From Branchiostoma floridae (lineage: Eukaryota; Chordata; Leptocardii; Amphioxiformes; Branchiostomatidae), in assembly GCF_000003815.2 (NCBI RefSeq), contig NC_049993.1:9445458-9509457 (forward strand): DNA of 64,000 bases, in the 5' to 3' direction. Position numbers and translations under genes: made by a program. The notes below the pieces were generated by a model. It saw only the letters and a list, made by a program, of their open reading frames with translations, was not told the origin of the DNA and searched no databases. Position 1 is the stretch's first letter; each line of letters begins with the position of its first letter. Below, one piece after another: positions 1 through 11,928 of this stretch.

Positions 1-69
1 AACGATGAGTGGATGAGTTAGAAAGACATGGAATAGAATTTAGGAAGTAGTACGATAATTAGTACTCAC

Positions 70-3000
70 ATCCATCGCTTGTCCTGGCTGTTGCATTTCC
101 GGGAGGGCCTGTGTTCCTGCCGTTAATTGCTTGAACCTATATCGTTAACGAAATAATTTAACAATCAACGCAAATAAAAAGGCATCATACAAATGTTATA
201 AGTACAGTGCTACTGCATCTATTTCAACATGGCTTACCTCTATCGTGTAACTAGTTGCAGCCTCCAGATCACTTATCCTGTACTCAGTGTGATCTTGCGC
301 CACGTCAAATTCGTTCTTAGCTGCACCGGAATCCGTCGAAGTGAAGAGTTTAATGACGTAACCAAAGTTGGGACCGTAGAAGTTGTCCGGCTCGTCCCAC
401 GTCACGTGCAGCTCAGACCAGGATAGGTTCGTCAGTCTCACGTTTTGGGGCATTGTTGGGACTAGAATGAAAGTTTGAATAGTATTGCATTTCTTTCAGC
501 TAAAAAGATAATCTTTATACGTTTAAACCTCTTTAGTGGAAAAGTGCTCAACAACCGTTCAAAATATATGGATTTTTTCTTGCTTTAGTGCACATATCAC
601 ATCACATGTAATGAAGAAAGAAAGTTACATGATTGAAGTAATTTGACAACAGGAAGAAGATGCTTACCTCCTGCCATTGTTCTCTGCCTGACAACCTCAC
701 TTCTGTCACTTTGCAAGTCTCCGATGATAGCGACGATCCAGAAGTCGTAATACGTGTAGGGTGTGAGGTCACTCACTGTCCACGATAGACTTGAAAGTTG
801 TCCAACACCAATGGGGGTAACATCGTTGCTTCCATCTTGTTGCACAGAAACGGTATAACCAGTAACCAGTTCTGCGTAACTAATGTTCCACGATAGCCGA
901 ATTTCTGATGATGACATTGCGTCTGTCCGAACAGATGATGGGGTAATATCTGATGGCCCTGAAGGAAAACAAAGGTAACTTGTTTTAGATGATAATGGTG
1001 TAAAATCATTAAATTTAGAAATGTCAAAAGATTGTACTGGGGAAGACTGTACATTTGCATGATTGGAAGTAACTGGTTGTAGTCAGTGCTAGTGGATATC
1101 TCCAAAACCAAAAATGTAGTCATGAGAGAACCTTACTGATTAACTCTTAACTTAATCTGTTTTACGCTGTCATTTTGTGGTGAATATGCACATACTGCTA
1201 CGAAGAATGTGACAAATCTATAGCTTAACAACTAAAAACCATGGCAATTCTTCACAAAACTAACAATAACCAGGGCATAAACAACTCTTCTGAAATAGGC
1301 TAACTTATCTGTGTTACCGATGCATGCCGGGTCCGATCCAGTCCATGTCCGGTCAGCCTGGCACGTCCGGTTGGAATCTCCTATCAGCTGGTATCCATGG
1401 TTACAGGTAAACTGGACCACGTCCTGATAGGAGTTCCCGCCATTGACGGCACCGTTCTCTGGAGCTGTGAGTGTTGGGCATTGTACTCCTGAAATGTAAG
1501 ACAAAATATCAATTAGAGACACAACAGACACGTGGACACTGTACCCTGGACATGCAAATGTTAACGTTGACAAGGGTGAACCAATTCACCAAGACATATA
1601 CAATCCCGCTGCTAAGTCATGATCAAGTACGTTAAGTTATCTGTTTTACCGATGCATGTTGGGTCCGCTCCAGTCCATGTCCCGTCAGCCTGGCACGTCC
1701 GGCTGGAATCTCCTATCAGCTGGTATCCATGGTTACAGGTAAACTGGACCTCATCCTGATAGAAGTTCCCGCCATTCAGCACGCCGTTCTCTGGAGCTGT
1801 GAGTGTCGGACATTGTACTCCTGAAATGTGAAAGAAAATGTTAACATGCAATGCTACTTACACGTTGCTTTGTGTCCTATTCCTTATTTTCCTTTACGCA
1901 ATGGACATATTTAGATGTCGTCTAGGTCAATGACAGGTTTTGCTGTTTATGCGAGACATTTACCTTTAATTTTGTGAAATGGCAATAGGTAAGAGATTGG
2001 CAAACGAAGTTGGATCGGACCTCCTGGACTGACCTCCTGTCACGAAAACTGCTGGTTCACAGGAAAATCAGGAAAGCCAAATGGACTGTATTATATCCCT
2101 TGCCAGTCCTCAACGATTCGAGTGATTCAATATCGCACAATATCTCAGTGAATGGTTGGTGGCATTAAAAAAATCTTCTACACTGACAACAGGTAAACCT
2201 ACCATTACAGGTGCGACCGTCCTGATGAAGATTAAACCCAGCATTACAGGAACAGAAGAAACCTCCCCCAGTGTTGGTGCACACCTGGTCACATGGTCCC
2301 CTGCCTTCTCTCGGAACGCACTCATCTACATCTGCGGTGTAAAAAGAGCATAGTAAATGATAAATTGATTATTGAACAGGCTTCCCTCCATCAACACAGC
2401 ACATTCAGTATGTTCTAAAAGTTACATATCATCACGCGCTTGTGACATCTTGCTCCAGATTGCAAAAAAAAAGATCACTAGACGTCTCACCTGGACAAGC
2501 TCCTTGTAGAATACTGACGTCATCTATTGCAATGTCGCCATGTGCGTTCCCTCCTCTGACCCCTTCAAATATGACCTGGTAACTTCCGGTGGTTGAAATA
2601 TTCACAGCGACATCGAACCACTGGTTACCTTGGTTACCAGATCTGCTCCAGATCTCAGTCGTCGTGCCTCCAGCTTTCATAGATACCCTCAGCGTACCAA
2701 CGCAGCTTTTAGGAGGGCACTCTTAAAAAAAGAGATAAAAGCTTTGTCAATATAGTTACATCATTCTAGTTGCCAGTCAGCACCAAGCCTGACTACGTAT
2801 ACGTTGTACAAAATCTTCATAAAGATATATAGGAAAATGACAGAAATGTTTGCTATTTGACCGTTTGGCATCAGATTTTTAAATCCTGACGATTTAAATT
2901 ATTTAAAAGTATTGGAAATACTTAAAAGTATTGGAAACTCAATTTAACTTAAAAGTATTGGAAACTTAATTTAACTTGATGGACGTGTCTTTTAACTTGA

Positions 3001-5578
3001 TGGACGTGTCTTTCTAACTTTACAATCGGTTGTAATTCCATTGAAATGTGTGAAGAGCACAATGACGAAGATTTTTGGTCAATGGAAACACCATCTGAGC
3101 AAATTACATGCAGTTGAAAGTGCTAAAGTACTGCAATGTAGTAGCCAGTTACAGTGATCCTATAACAAATTACCTGAGTGTACTCCATACATGTGCGTCC
3201 AGAACAGAAGACACTGACTGCCGCTATGCAAGAGATAGATCGGAGATATGAGACGGGCGATATCTCCCTGTCGTCGTGGGTTCTGTCGTGGGCTCGATGT
3301 TTCTATGAACATGTAGTGGCCTGACGCAGGAAAATGGGTCTAGAGTTATTCCCTCCCGTTCCCAAACATACTGTACCCATAACAATGTTAACATGCCCCT
3401 ATGTAAGTATCTCACTCTCACAATGCTCTGTTTCCTTAAATGTCGGTAGGTCTGGCCTACGACGCCTATGATATTAATATGTATGGGATAATTTGTACAG
3501 ATCGTTCAGTTGAAAATTGACGTCATTACCAACGCTATGCATTTAATGTGGCGTAATACAAATCCACAGTTTTTTTTTCCATACGATGGAAACTGACCGG
3601 ACATTCATAGACATATTTAAAAACAAAAAACGAAGATGTTAAAACTCCGCACACACCTGAGCCAGTGGTGTGGTCGACTGATGGACCGGTGCTGCCCGTA
3701 GTAGTGCGACCAGAGTTACGTATCCAGTTAAAGTCGCCTGTCGTGTCCTGTGTGTACTGGCACAGGTCTGTATCAAAATCACAGCAGTAGGGGCTGTCTG
3801 TAAGGAACACAGTAAACACATGGTTGGAACAAAGTACATATACAAGCAGGGTGTGCAGAGCTATGGTGATGTATTTCCTTGTTAGGTTCATGTCTCACTA
3901 TAGGGCGACATGCACCCCAACACACTGGCCTGCCACCTGTTTCAAGTGCTTAATATCTATATCCACGATGATACCCGGCTTGACATGTCAGAAATAGTTA
4001 AATAGGTTACACCAGAACAGTGCAGGGTTCACATACACATCATTGAGAACCATTGCAGGAAAGGAGCACATGTCAAAATGTGACCTAATATGCTACATGA
4101 AAATGAAGTAATTCTAAAACAGTTGCATGTTTCTTGTTGTTTGAATCAAATACTTTTTTTAGATTTGTTTGTATTGCTGTGTTTGTGATGCTTTTCTCTC
4201 AAAGTCACCAAAGTTTCCCCCAATTTTTTCTTAATTTCTTGTAATATACAGATATTTTATATCCCCCCTTTACATTGTCATGGATTAGGCGTACATGCTA
4301 CTCTTTGTCCTTGAAGAGGCCAAAATCTGCCCCATACAAAAGAGAATGATATCCAAAATAGCTTTATTTCTAGGAACTCGGTGTGATGTCTATCACTGAG
4401 ATTTAGATAGAAATGTTCAGTTCAAGACTGGAAAGAGAATTGGTACCTCTTCTGTGGTAGTAGTCATGTCGTGACGGTGGGTTACTATCACCTAATACTG
4501 CTCCAGGTGTGTCCTTGTTTGATCTGCTCAGGATACATTTACCGTGTCGGTTGTCATACTCAAATGACAGACACGATCCATCCTGAACAGTAGAGGTTCC
4601 CACTAAACACCGTCTGGCGCACTCCTCCACTTCGATGCCCCCGATATCTTCATCGTTGTAACCGGTTATCGCTTTTCCATCGTAAAAGTCAAACCAGGAC
4701 AGCGACGTGCTCGCGTCTGAAACACAGATTGGGAACCAATGCTCTATTATTGTCATTACGGGCCTATAAGATATAGCCCCGAATGCAACACTTACTACTG
4801 TTACAGTCAAAAAACTCATGTTAGAATTACAAATGTTTGCTATTGGATATAACCCTATTTGTCAAATATTAAGGCAATCCAACAAACATGCCCCAATGCA
4901 TGCAAACGATTTTCTAATATCTCTATGACTAATGTTGAACTTTGTTCTCACTTTACATTCAATTGCATTTTATCTAACAAACTTCCTTTTGGGCGAAATA
5001 TATAAGAAAAAAAGTTTAGAAATGCTTCCTCTTCCTCAAAATTTGGTAAATAGACTATCCTGTTCAGTACGAATATGACACTAACACCTAGGACTGAATA
5101 ACTTTTGAAATTCATAGCTACTGTTTTAGATGAGACGTGTGGCGTTGGTAATGGTTCTAGCTTGGGCGCCATGAGCCAGAGGCCGTATGACAAATTAAAC
5201 CGGCAGTTCCTTGATCAGAAAACATTTGTTCCTCTTTATCTATTTGCTTACAAAATGTATGATGTACATGTACTTAACAAATATTATATGATCGTATGTG
5301 AGACATTCCAAGACCAATTTCAGACACCTGATGATCATGCCCAAATCTTAGCTGTTAGTAACCACCCATAACTGACGACAATATTTTATCACATACAGTA
5401 CTTGTGTTAACAATAGTATAGTAAAGAGGCTACTGCTCTAATTTTTCACCTCATATTCGCTTGCAGAAAACTATACACTGAATAGAAGTATTAAGTTAAC
5501 GTACTCACCTGTAAACCCAAAGAAGAAACACACCACGATCAGGAAGAAAACGTCCCCGGCCATGTTTATTTTTTTCAT
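70..5578 (-). CDS. Mosaic secreted/receptor protein: signal peptide, PAN-like, MAM, EGF, 2 sushi, 2 FN3 (3' part missing)
   Basis: Eleven minus-strand exons join in phase: 5509-5578, 4447-4716, 3657-3797, 3174-3320, 2491-2721, 2203-2331, 1650-1820, 1318-1488, 668-958, 238-461 and 70-136. The first encodes a hydrophobic signal peptide ([20 protein letters not shown]). Next comes a cysteine-bearing PAN/apple-like exon with ECARRCL and GSCLSFEYD. Three exons form a MAM domain ([37 protein letters not shown]). Then follow a calcium-type EGF (DVDECVP), two nearly identical sushi/CCP exons and two FN3 domains, the second split at TIE/VQAING. Nearly all module borders are phase 1, the signature of exon shuffling. 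The reading frame is open at the last donor (position 70), so the gene continues to the left; whether it ends as a secreted protein or has a membrane segment and a kinase or phosphatase cannot be seen. The modules suggest extracellular adhesion or recognition. Confidence is high for the exons, low for function. Confidence 0.85.
1318..1820 (-). repeat. Tandem duplicated sushi (CCP) exon
   Basis: Exons 1650-1820 and 1318-1488 are both 171 bp, phase 1-1, and encode 57-residue sushi modules that differ at only about 8 positions. Intron sequence just outside both splice sites is also alike (for example TTATCTG near the donors and ATTTCAGGAGTACAATG at the acceptors). This indicates a recent whole-exon duplication about 332 bp apart. 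Both copies keep the four sushi cysteines and the tryptophan. Confidence 0.85.
2885..3010. repeat. Short tandem repeats in an intron
   Basis: Repeats built on AAAAGTATTGGAAA (three to four copies) are followed by two copies of TTTAACTTGATGGACGTGTC. They lie in the intron between two MAM exons. They look like ordinary slippage repeats. Confidence 0.7.
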
Positions 5579-7769
5579 AATCGTTTCCTCCTGTGCACTA
5601 CTGTCAAGTTTGAAAACTTGTATCCGTCCTCTGGCAAAAGTAGTTCCCTGCCATTATCTATTATCGCCATTTCTGTGGCTATTTGATCTCGGTACATAAT
5701 CTATATCGACCAGTCTTGTTATATGGGGCAGATTGGTAAGCTATGTATGTGTGATCTTGTTGTTCCTTAGTTCTTGTAGCCAATAATGACATTCGTGAGG
5801 TCCACCGTAATAAGTCATAGACAACCGAAGCACTTCGTCATGTGCACACATATCACTACGCACGACTTCGACGTATCATTAAGACCATAGTTCAGGGTCG
5901 TTGGACAGCCTGGCTTACTCTTGTGTGTAGATAACCCTTCTTAGCACGGTTGAACAACTTTGATCTTAAATATAAGACTTAAATTAACCCAAGAAATCTA
6001 GATATGTTTGTGACTTCGATGTCGTTGGTGTAATGTGCTGATACCTCATGACCCCAACAGGTCAGACGGAAATATCCCACCTAGCTTTAGGCTTTGTTTA
6101 CATCGAGAGGTTGTCCTGAAGGTGTAAATACTTGAACATTTTGAACCATTGATACAGCTGCAAAGACCATGGCATGGAGTACAACTGAGTGGCACAGAAT
6201 GACGAGAATGTCATAACTTGTCAATGAACAATGTCAGGTCACCGGCATGATGAATTACCATTTTCACGTATTTGTCATATCAGCACATCATTTGTATATG
6301 GTCAAAGAGGTTTGTCATACATGTCAACAACAACACAACAACAACAACAAAAACATATATGTGAGAGACAGACTTCAAACATCGTCTCCGCCTCTGTTAA
6401 GATCAACAGAAGCCCTGTGTGCCTGTTCTTTGTGTGGGTCACAATAGAAACTGGTTGACGGGAGAGCGCAGCCAGTATACGGGTGATTAAGTCTGATTAG
6501 CCGGCTGTCACGTGGCGTTTTAGAGATGACTGATATTCTTTCTACTGAGGCGGCAACCACTGAACGATCATTAATGAGGGGGCAAACATCTCTTTAGTGT
6601 CAAATTTTATGTGTATTGCTGTCCTTTAAATCATAATTTCGCATCATTATACTACTACTTCTAAAGTCATAGGTCATACAAATCCAATTTTGATCGCTCA
6701 GCAGTCGCCCAGTGATTGTCCAGTGGTAGGAAACCTTTAATCTGGAACCAGATCCACGGTGCGTAATGTATAGTATCAAACTTCCTCCGGTGCCCGTTTG
6801 ACTCCCTTGGCCGGCTACACTCCTTGGCCAGCTTTGATACTATCTTATGGCACCGTAGGATCTGCTTGGAGATTAGGAAACCTTAAGGTTCCGTGATTTT
6901 TCTGCAAGGTATTCAGTCCGAATGGGATACATACTTGTAGTGATAATGTACACCATATAAGGAACATGTTCTGAATCCTTCTATCGGCGTTTCTGGACCA
7001 AATGTTCTTCAAAGGTTCCCCTTTCTTACGTCATTGACACAACAAAAGCCCACAAGAGACACAAGCATAAAATACATCAGTGTCCATAGCTATCCCAGGG
7101 AGCTTTTAGTAAAAGCTCTTGTTTCTACAAATCCAACATTATTTAGTCATCAACAACTTTATCGACACGTGTGATATCAACAAACTGTGATAGGAGGCGC
7201 TCTTGCCCTGTCAGGGCATGAATATGCCCCAAAGAAATATGATTTGTATCATGAAGTACACATAGAGCATCACAATTACGTGCATTGGTCTTGGCATTCA
7301 TTTTCTGCTCACGGAATTTCAGTTGACCATACACTATGTACAACCGAACGAAAAAAAAGCACAAACGACATACTAACTTATTACTCATGGTGTATTTTCA
7401 GTTCTTTCAAGCATTGTCTACCAAAACGTTATCTGCAGACACTCGTCAATTATCTCATTTCCCAGAAGGATGCCTCCGTCTATATATGATGATGATGTTG
7501 ATTTTCAAATGCATAGCAGCGTCAGCGATTCCTAAAGTATGTGGGAGTAATGACTTTATAGAGATTCCATATGTTTTAATATAACTTCTTGGCTCCTCCC
7601 CAACTAGCGTACGTTGACGAATGTGGGGCTATCTAACGCCCACCAGTGCATAACGGATGACACAGAAAACACAACAAAAGAGTCGGAACAGACCGGCGGG
7701 GAAGGCAGAGTAGGACGGCTCCGGCAGGCGTCACCGCCTAGATTGCAGGTGACTACATACGCTTTGTCT
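5579..7769. other. Intergenic region between divergent mosaic-receptor and TRIM genes
   Basis: No exon with coding support was found on either strand. The stretch should hold the promoter of the minus-strand mosaic receptor (start codon at 5578) and upstream sequence of the plus-strand TRIM gene. It contains an imperfect inverted repeat at 6728-6887 and a small imperfect palindrome near 7097-7121. Short reading frames here lack domain content or splice support. Confidence 0.5.
6728..6887. mobile_element. Imperfect 160-bp inverted repeat, MITE-like
   Basis: The left arm (about 6731-6782) and the right arm (about 6832-6886) are inverted copies with roughly 80% identity, sharing blocks such as AATCTGGA/CCAAGCAGATT, CACGGTG/CACCGTA and TAGTATCAAA/TTTGATACTA. 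The spacer is about 50 bp. I could not define a clean target duplication, so assignment to a transposon family is open. Confidence 0.5.
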
Positions 7770-7868
7770 GCATATGTATAAACTAGCTTTTCAGCTGTTA
7801 GTCATCCTTTCTTGGCACAGCACAAATAAGACGTTTTTCTCTCAACTTCTAGGAAACACCAGTCGCAG
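7770..7868 (+). promoter_or_regulatory. Candidate promoter and 5'UTR exon of the TRIM gene
   Basis: A TATA-like ATGTATAAACTAG lies at about 7775-7787, followed by sequence ending in CCAGTCGCAG with a good donor (GTGAGG) at 7869. A matching acceptor (TTACTTACAG) ends at 8768, 13 bases before the TRIM start codon. The simplest reading is a non-coding first exon ending at 7868 and a 900-bp 5'UTR intron. This is inference from splice signals only. Confidence 0.4.
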
Positions 7869-8781
7869 GTGAGGTTTTCATCTTACCTTTTATACCTTAT
7901 TCCCACGTGAATTCGTTGTTATGGTAGTACCGGTTACAATGCGGGCGTTGGTTGCGCCAAACAGAGATTCAGACAACGTTTTACGAAGTTGATAGTACCT
8001 CCTTAGTGTTACACTGACACGGTCTTGGAAAATATGATGTGGACTAAAAAGTTAACGTTATATTTCGTAGTCTAAAATGTCAATTTAGTATTGCAGGGTT
8101 TAATGTGATACCTAGATGTTGCATCATTCACGGATTATGCCGGTATGTGAAGTGGCAACAAGATTTAGGTTGCTACATTTTTATATGGTTCAGTTCTTTT
8201 CTGCCAAAACCTTGCTTCCAACATTTTCTCCTCGTGGCATATTCCTCCCATGACACATTTACAGTAGAGTATATTCTACGATGTTAACATCTGTGTTATG
8301 TTGTCTATGAACTAAGTATTCGTTTTAGATTGATGCAAATGTAGTTTAACGTACTCACGTTCGTTTTGGAGGATCGCTAAACGAGTCTCGTATAGTGGGA
8401 GGGGGGCATCAACTATTGAAGCATTCATATGATAAGCAGTGCATCCTTAACCTATTTTGTGCTATGCGCAGCACTGTGGTATACCCTTTTCCGTGGCAAT
8501 TTAGATGAAATACCACTTTCCTTCGTTTCTCTCTTTTTGGTTGTCTTCTAGCAAACCTCGCATGTTAGTTTCTATACCTATACCTATGCCTATACTGATA
8601 GGGATTTTGTGTCTACTCTCGACTAAATGGCTTAGAATGGTTAGACCTAAGTCATTTAGTAATGCCTTTCACTACAAATGTTCAGTAACCAAAGTATTCA
8701 GGTTTCTGTTATTTCCATGTCATCTTGTATGTATGCATTTTTTTTTAATGTGTTCATGTTACTTACAGTCCATAAGATACC

Positions 8782-11173
8782 ATGTCACAAAACATGGCAC
8801 AACTACCACTGGCCGATCTGAAGCGGCATTTCCTGACGTGTCCCATCTGCTTGGACACGTTCTGCTCACCCAAGATCCTGCCCTGCGTCCACACCTTCTG
8901 TGCGCCCTGTCTAATCAAACATGCCAACGGTAGGCTAGGTTTTCTGTCTTTGGAATAAATTTTCATTTAAATTTTCATGGAATAAATTTTTTTTCTATAA
9001 CTATTCCACAATACTCTGCCTGGCACAGTGGTGATTAATATTGCTCCCGCTGTTAAGTCTTGCTGTGCCAGGCTGGAGGCCTTATCCACCTTAGCCAGGG
9101 ACCTCAGCCCTCTACAACTCAGATGTAGATGTACATAAATAATACAAAATACATGTAAGCTACGCTTAGATTACCTTGTTATACGTTAAATGATAAAACG
9201 ACGGTTTAAGTTTCCCTTATTCGTTATTCTAATAACATCTCTTGTTTGTTTCTTCGTTTGTTGGAATTCAATACTTACTAGTACTTAAGAGTTCTGATTT
9301 GGGGGTTCATTGCCGCATTTGCCGCATGAAATCCGTCATTTCTGTGACTGTGGCTGGAATAGATTTAACTCTGCTATCATTTTTACATGGATAATAAGTG
9401 GTGTCTGTGTTACTGTTAAAGGCTCTGCTTTTCTTCATTCGAAATAATTTTTGTCAATCTCTCAACCCGTACGACTGTAGCAGATTGTATCCTAATCGAT
9501 TGTCGATGTCCTTTGTTTAAGGAAGGACGCGTTTTCCATGTCCCGAGTGCCGTCAGGAAACCCCCATGCCCAGCAATGGAATATCCGGTCTCCAGGACAA
9601 CCATTACGTCACAAGTCTGTACGAATGGGCATCCAGTGCAGACGATAGAATGGAATATCTTCCTCAACCAAGGAGCGATACCTCTTTAGGTAAATGCAAT
9701 CGCCACACAGACGTCGACCTCAGCTACTACTGTTTAGAGTGTGAGACCGAGGTGTGTGAGTGCTGTATACCAGAGCAACACTTTTCACATAGAGAGAAGA
9801 TCACCGTGGTCGAAAACAGGGGCAAGTTTGATTCAGTTCTACTGGTCTCGTTTGAAGCAACCATGAAAAAGCTTACCAACCAGTTGTCACTGTTAGAACA
9901 AGAAGAAAAGAGAGAGTGCGAACAGAGGAAGGTGGCGGCGGCGAGGGAGATAGAAAGCGCTGGGAGGAAACTCGTGGAACAGATCAACCTGCAAGTCTAC
10001 CAGTTGATCCAGCAGCTCCAAGCTCTGCATCAAGACTCGCTATTAGGCATCGTGGAAGACAAGGAGACCATTCACAACTATCTGATGAACATGCAACAGT
10101 GGAAGCAACAGGCAGAAACACTACTGAGAAGACCCACTCGGCTTGATGAAGTTGAGCAAGTACAGACAAAGATGCGATCTTTGCTCGACGATGCTGCAAA
10201 GTGCGAAGGTCTTGGAAGCAACAGAAGACCAGCCAAGTACACATTTATAAGAGAAGAGTTAGACTATCGACTCGTTAGTATAGGTAGAATAGTGGAAGAT
10301 TGTGACATAGGTGAAGGAAACGAAAACCAACAGAGTGCCTCAATGATAAGGTTTGGGAGGGAAGGTAGTGGGGAGGGCGAGTTTCGGTATCCAAGCGGTG
10401 TTACAATATCTGACGAGGGAACGATATTCGTACTAGATGCGGACAACTCGCGGGTCCAAATCTTCGACTCAGATGGAAAATTTCTCAGGACGTTTACCGT
10501 TCTTTGCCCCGAGATTAACAGCAATAACACCCGATTGGAGGGGATAGCCATGGCGTTGGATGGGAATCTGTTCCTAACTGACCAAACGCACAAATCGGTG
10601 GTGATAGTCAATCAACATGGCGAGCTGCAGGACATCAAGAGACTGGACATGGCGGCGCACCCAGCAGGCATTGCGTTTGACCCTCGCACATGGAACCTTC
10701 TTGTCAGTGACGTCAGCAAACACTGTGTAATCGTCATGAACCCCATGGGTGCGCTGCGTCACACGTTTGGGTCACTAGGTGCCTTAGATAGACAGTTTAA
10801 CCAGCCGCTATACTTGACAGTTAACGCCAGGGGCGAGATCATTGTGTCGGACTTCTTCAACCATTCGGTGAAGGTGTTTGATAGTGAGGGCGTTTTTCTC
10901 TTCAAATTTGGCAGTTCGGGTACCGGTGACGGGCAGCTAAGCCTACCGGCAGGAGTTTGTACTGATGCGAGCGGGAACATCATCGTAGCAGACCGCGGCA
11001 ATAGTCGGGTGTCGCTGTTCGATGCGGGCGGACACTTCCTGAAGCATGTAGCGACCAAACAAGACGGATTGAGGGCTCCTGTTGCCGTGGCTGTGTCCAA
11101 GAAAGGCGCTCTCGTCATCACAGACGGATCAAACAGCAGTGTCACTATAGTAAAGAACTTCATATGTCACTAA
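8782..11173 (+). CDS. TRIM protein: RING, B-box, coiled coil, NHL repeats
   Basis: Two exons, 8782-8929 and 9522-11173, join in phase 1 to give 599 residues. The RING is complete across the intron: C20, C23, C35, H37, C40, C43, then C56 and C59 in CPEC. A B-box type 2 starts near residue 108 (CNRHTDVDLSYYCLECETEV). A long Gln/Glu/Lys-rich coiled coil follows (roughly residues 150-290). The C-terminal half carries NHL-type beta-propeller repeats; examples are GEFRYPSGVTISDEGTIFV and GQLSLPAGVCTDASGNIIV. The order RING-Bbox-CC-NHL matches TRIM2/TRIM3/TRIM71-like proteins but without the filamin domain, so it is probably one of the lineage-expanded invertebrate TRIM-NHL proteins. A cytosolic E3 ubiquitin ligase is expected from the family. 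A third-codon-rich second exon holding most of the protein is usual for this group. Paralogue assignment is not possible by eye. Confidence 0.9.
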
Positions 11174-11928
11174 AGTGAAACCCAAAAACTTGGTGTCATA
11201 GTCTAATAACTTATGTTTTGTTATAGAAGCTTAGTTTCAATTGATTTGTTTTATTACTTGCGTTATATCCAGTAGTATAATATTCGTAGCAACAACTGAG
11301 AACGAAAATATGCACAATTCTTATAACTTGTTTGTAAGATTTATAAGATTTCAGATGCCCAATTAAATAGATGCGGTGTATAAGAGATAAGAGTGACAGA
11401 CGGCGATTCGTTGTGGATATATTATTTCAATTTCTGAAAGTACTAGAACATAGAAATATACAGTGGAAATATACAGCATTCGGGATTTTGGTGAGATTTC
11501 TATTAAAAGAATCAAGAAAATTAACTGGAGTCTGTTGTAAAGTCTTTACAATTCAGCGTCGATCAATTTCAAGTCATAATTTCTTAATATTGAACCGATC
11601 ACTTATCACTTGTTTCATTTGCTGTGAATACTGAAATATCTAAAGGTCTATAAATTCAACAAGGCTGAGTTGACATAGCCTCCATAGCAGGCTTTCTGGG
11701 GCCTTTTTTTGGCTCATAATACACTTTTGCTAGCCATTTCTATTTGTACTCGGTCGCTGATTGCTTTCGGAGGCCGGCAATCAGAAAACGCCAGCAATCA
11801 GTAGAAATGGCCAGCAATAGTGTATTATGAGCCAAAAAAAAGGCCCTATAAAGCCTGCTATGGAGGCTAGAGTTGACACAAGTACGAGATGCTCGGCGTT
11901 GTCCCTTCACGTAGCCTGCAGCTGACGT
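11174..11928. other. Convergent intergenic region with a MITE
   Basis: This lies between the stop of the plus-strand TRIM gene and the stop of the minus-strand CMAS-like gene. The only recognisable content is the terminal-inverted-repeat element at 11676-11870. It probably includes both 3'UTRs. A short reading frame at 11371-11634 has no domain support. Confidence 0.6.
11676..11870. mobile_element. 195-bp MITE with long TIRs and 9-bp target duplication (MULE-like)
   Basis: The ends are inverted copies beginning TAGCCTCCATAGCAGGCTTT, with arms of about 70 bp that also share GGCTCATAATACACT. The element is flanked on both sides by the same 9 bases, GAGTTGACA (11667-11675 and 11871-11879). A 9-bp duplication with long TIRs is typical of Mutator-like elements, so the family call is inferred. 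It carries no coding capacity and sits in the 3' flank of the CMAS-like gene. Confidence 0.85.

Noticed and set aside
5105-5371. 88-codon plus-strand frame in the first intron of the mosaic receptor
   Set aside because: It has no motif, no splice context and ordinary intron composition.
9727-11163. Several antisense reading frames opposite the TRIM gene
   Set aside because: They are mirror frames of a long coding exon and contain no domain.
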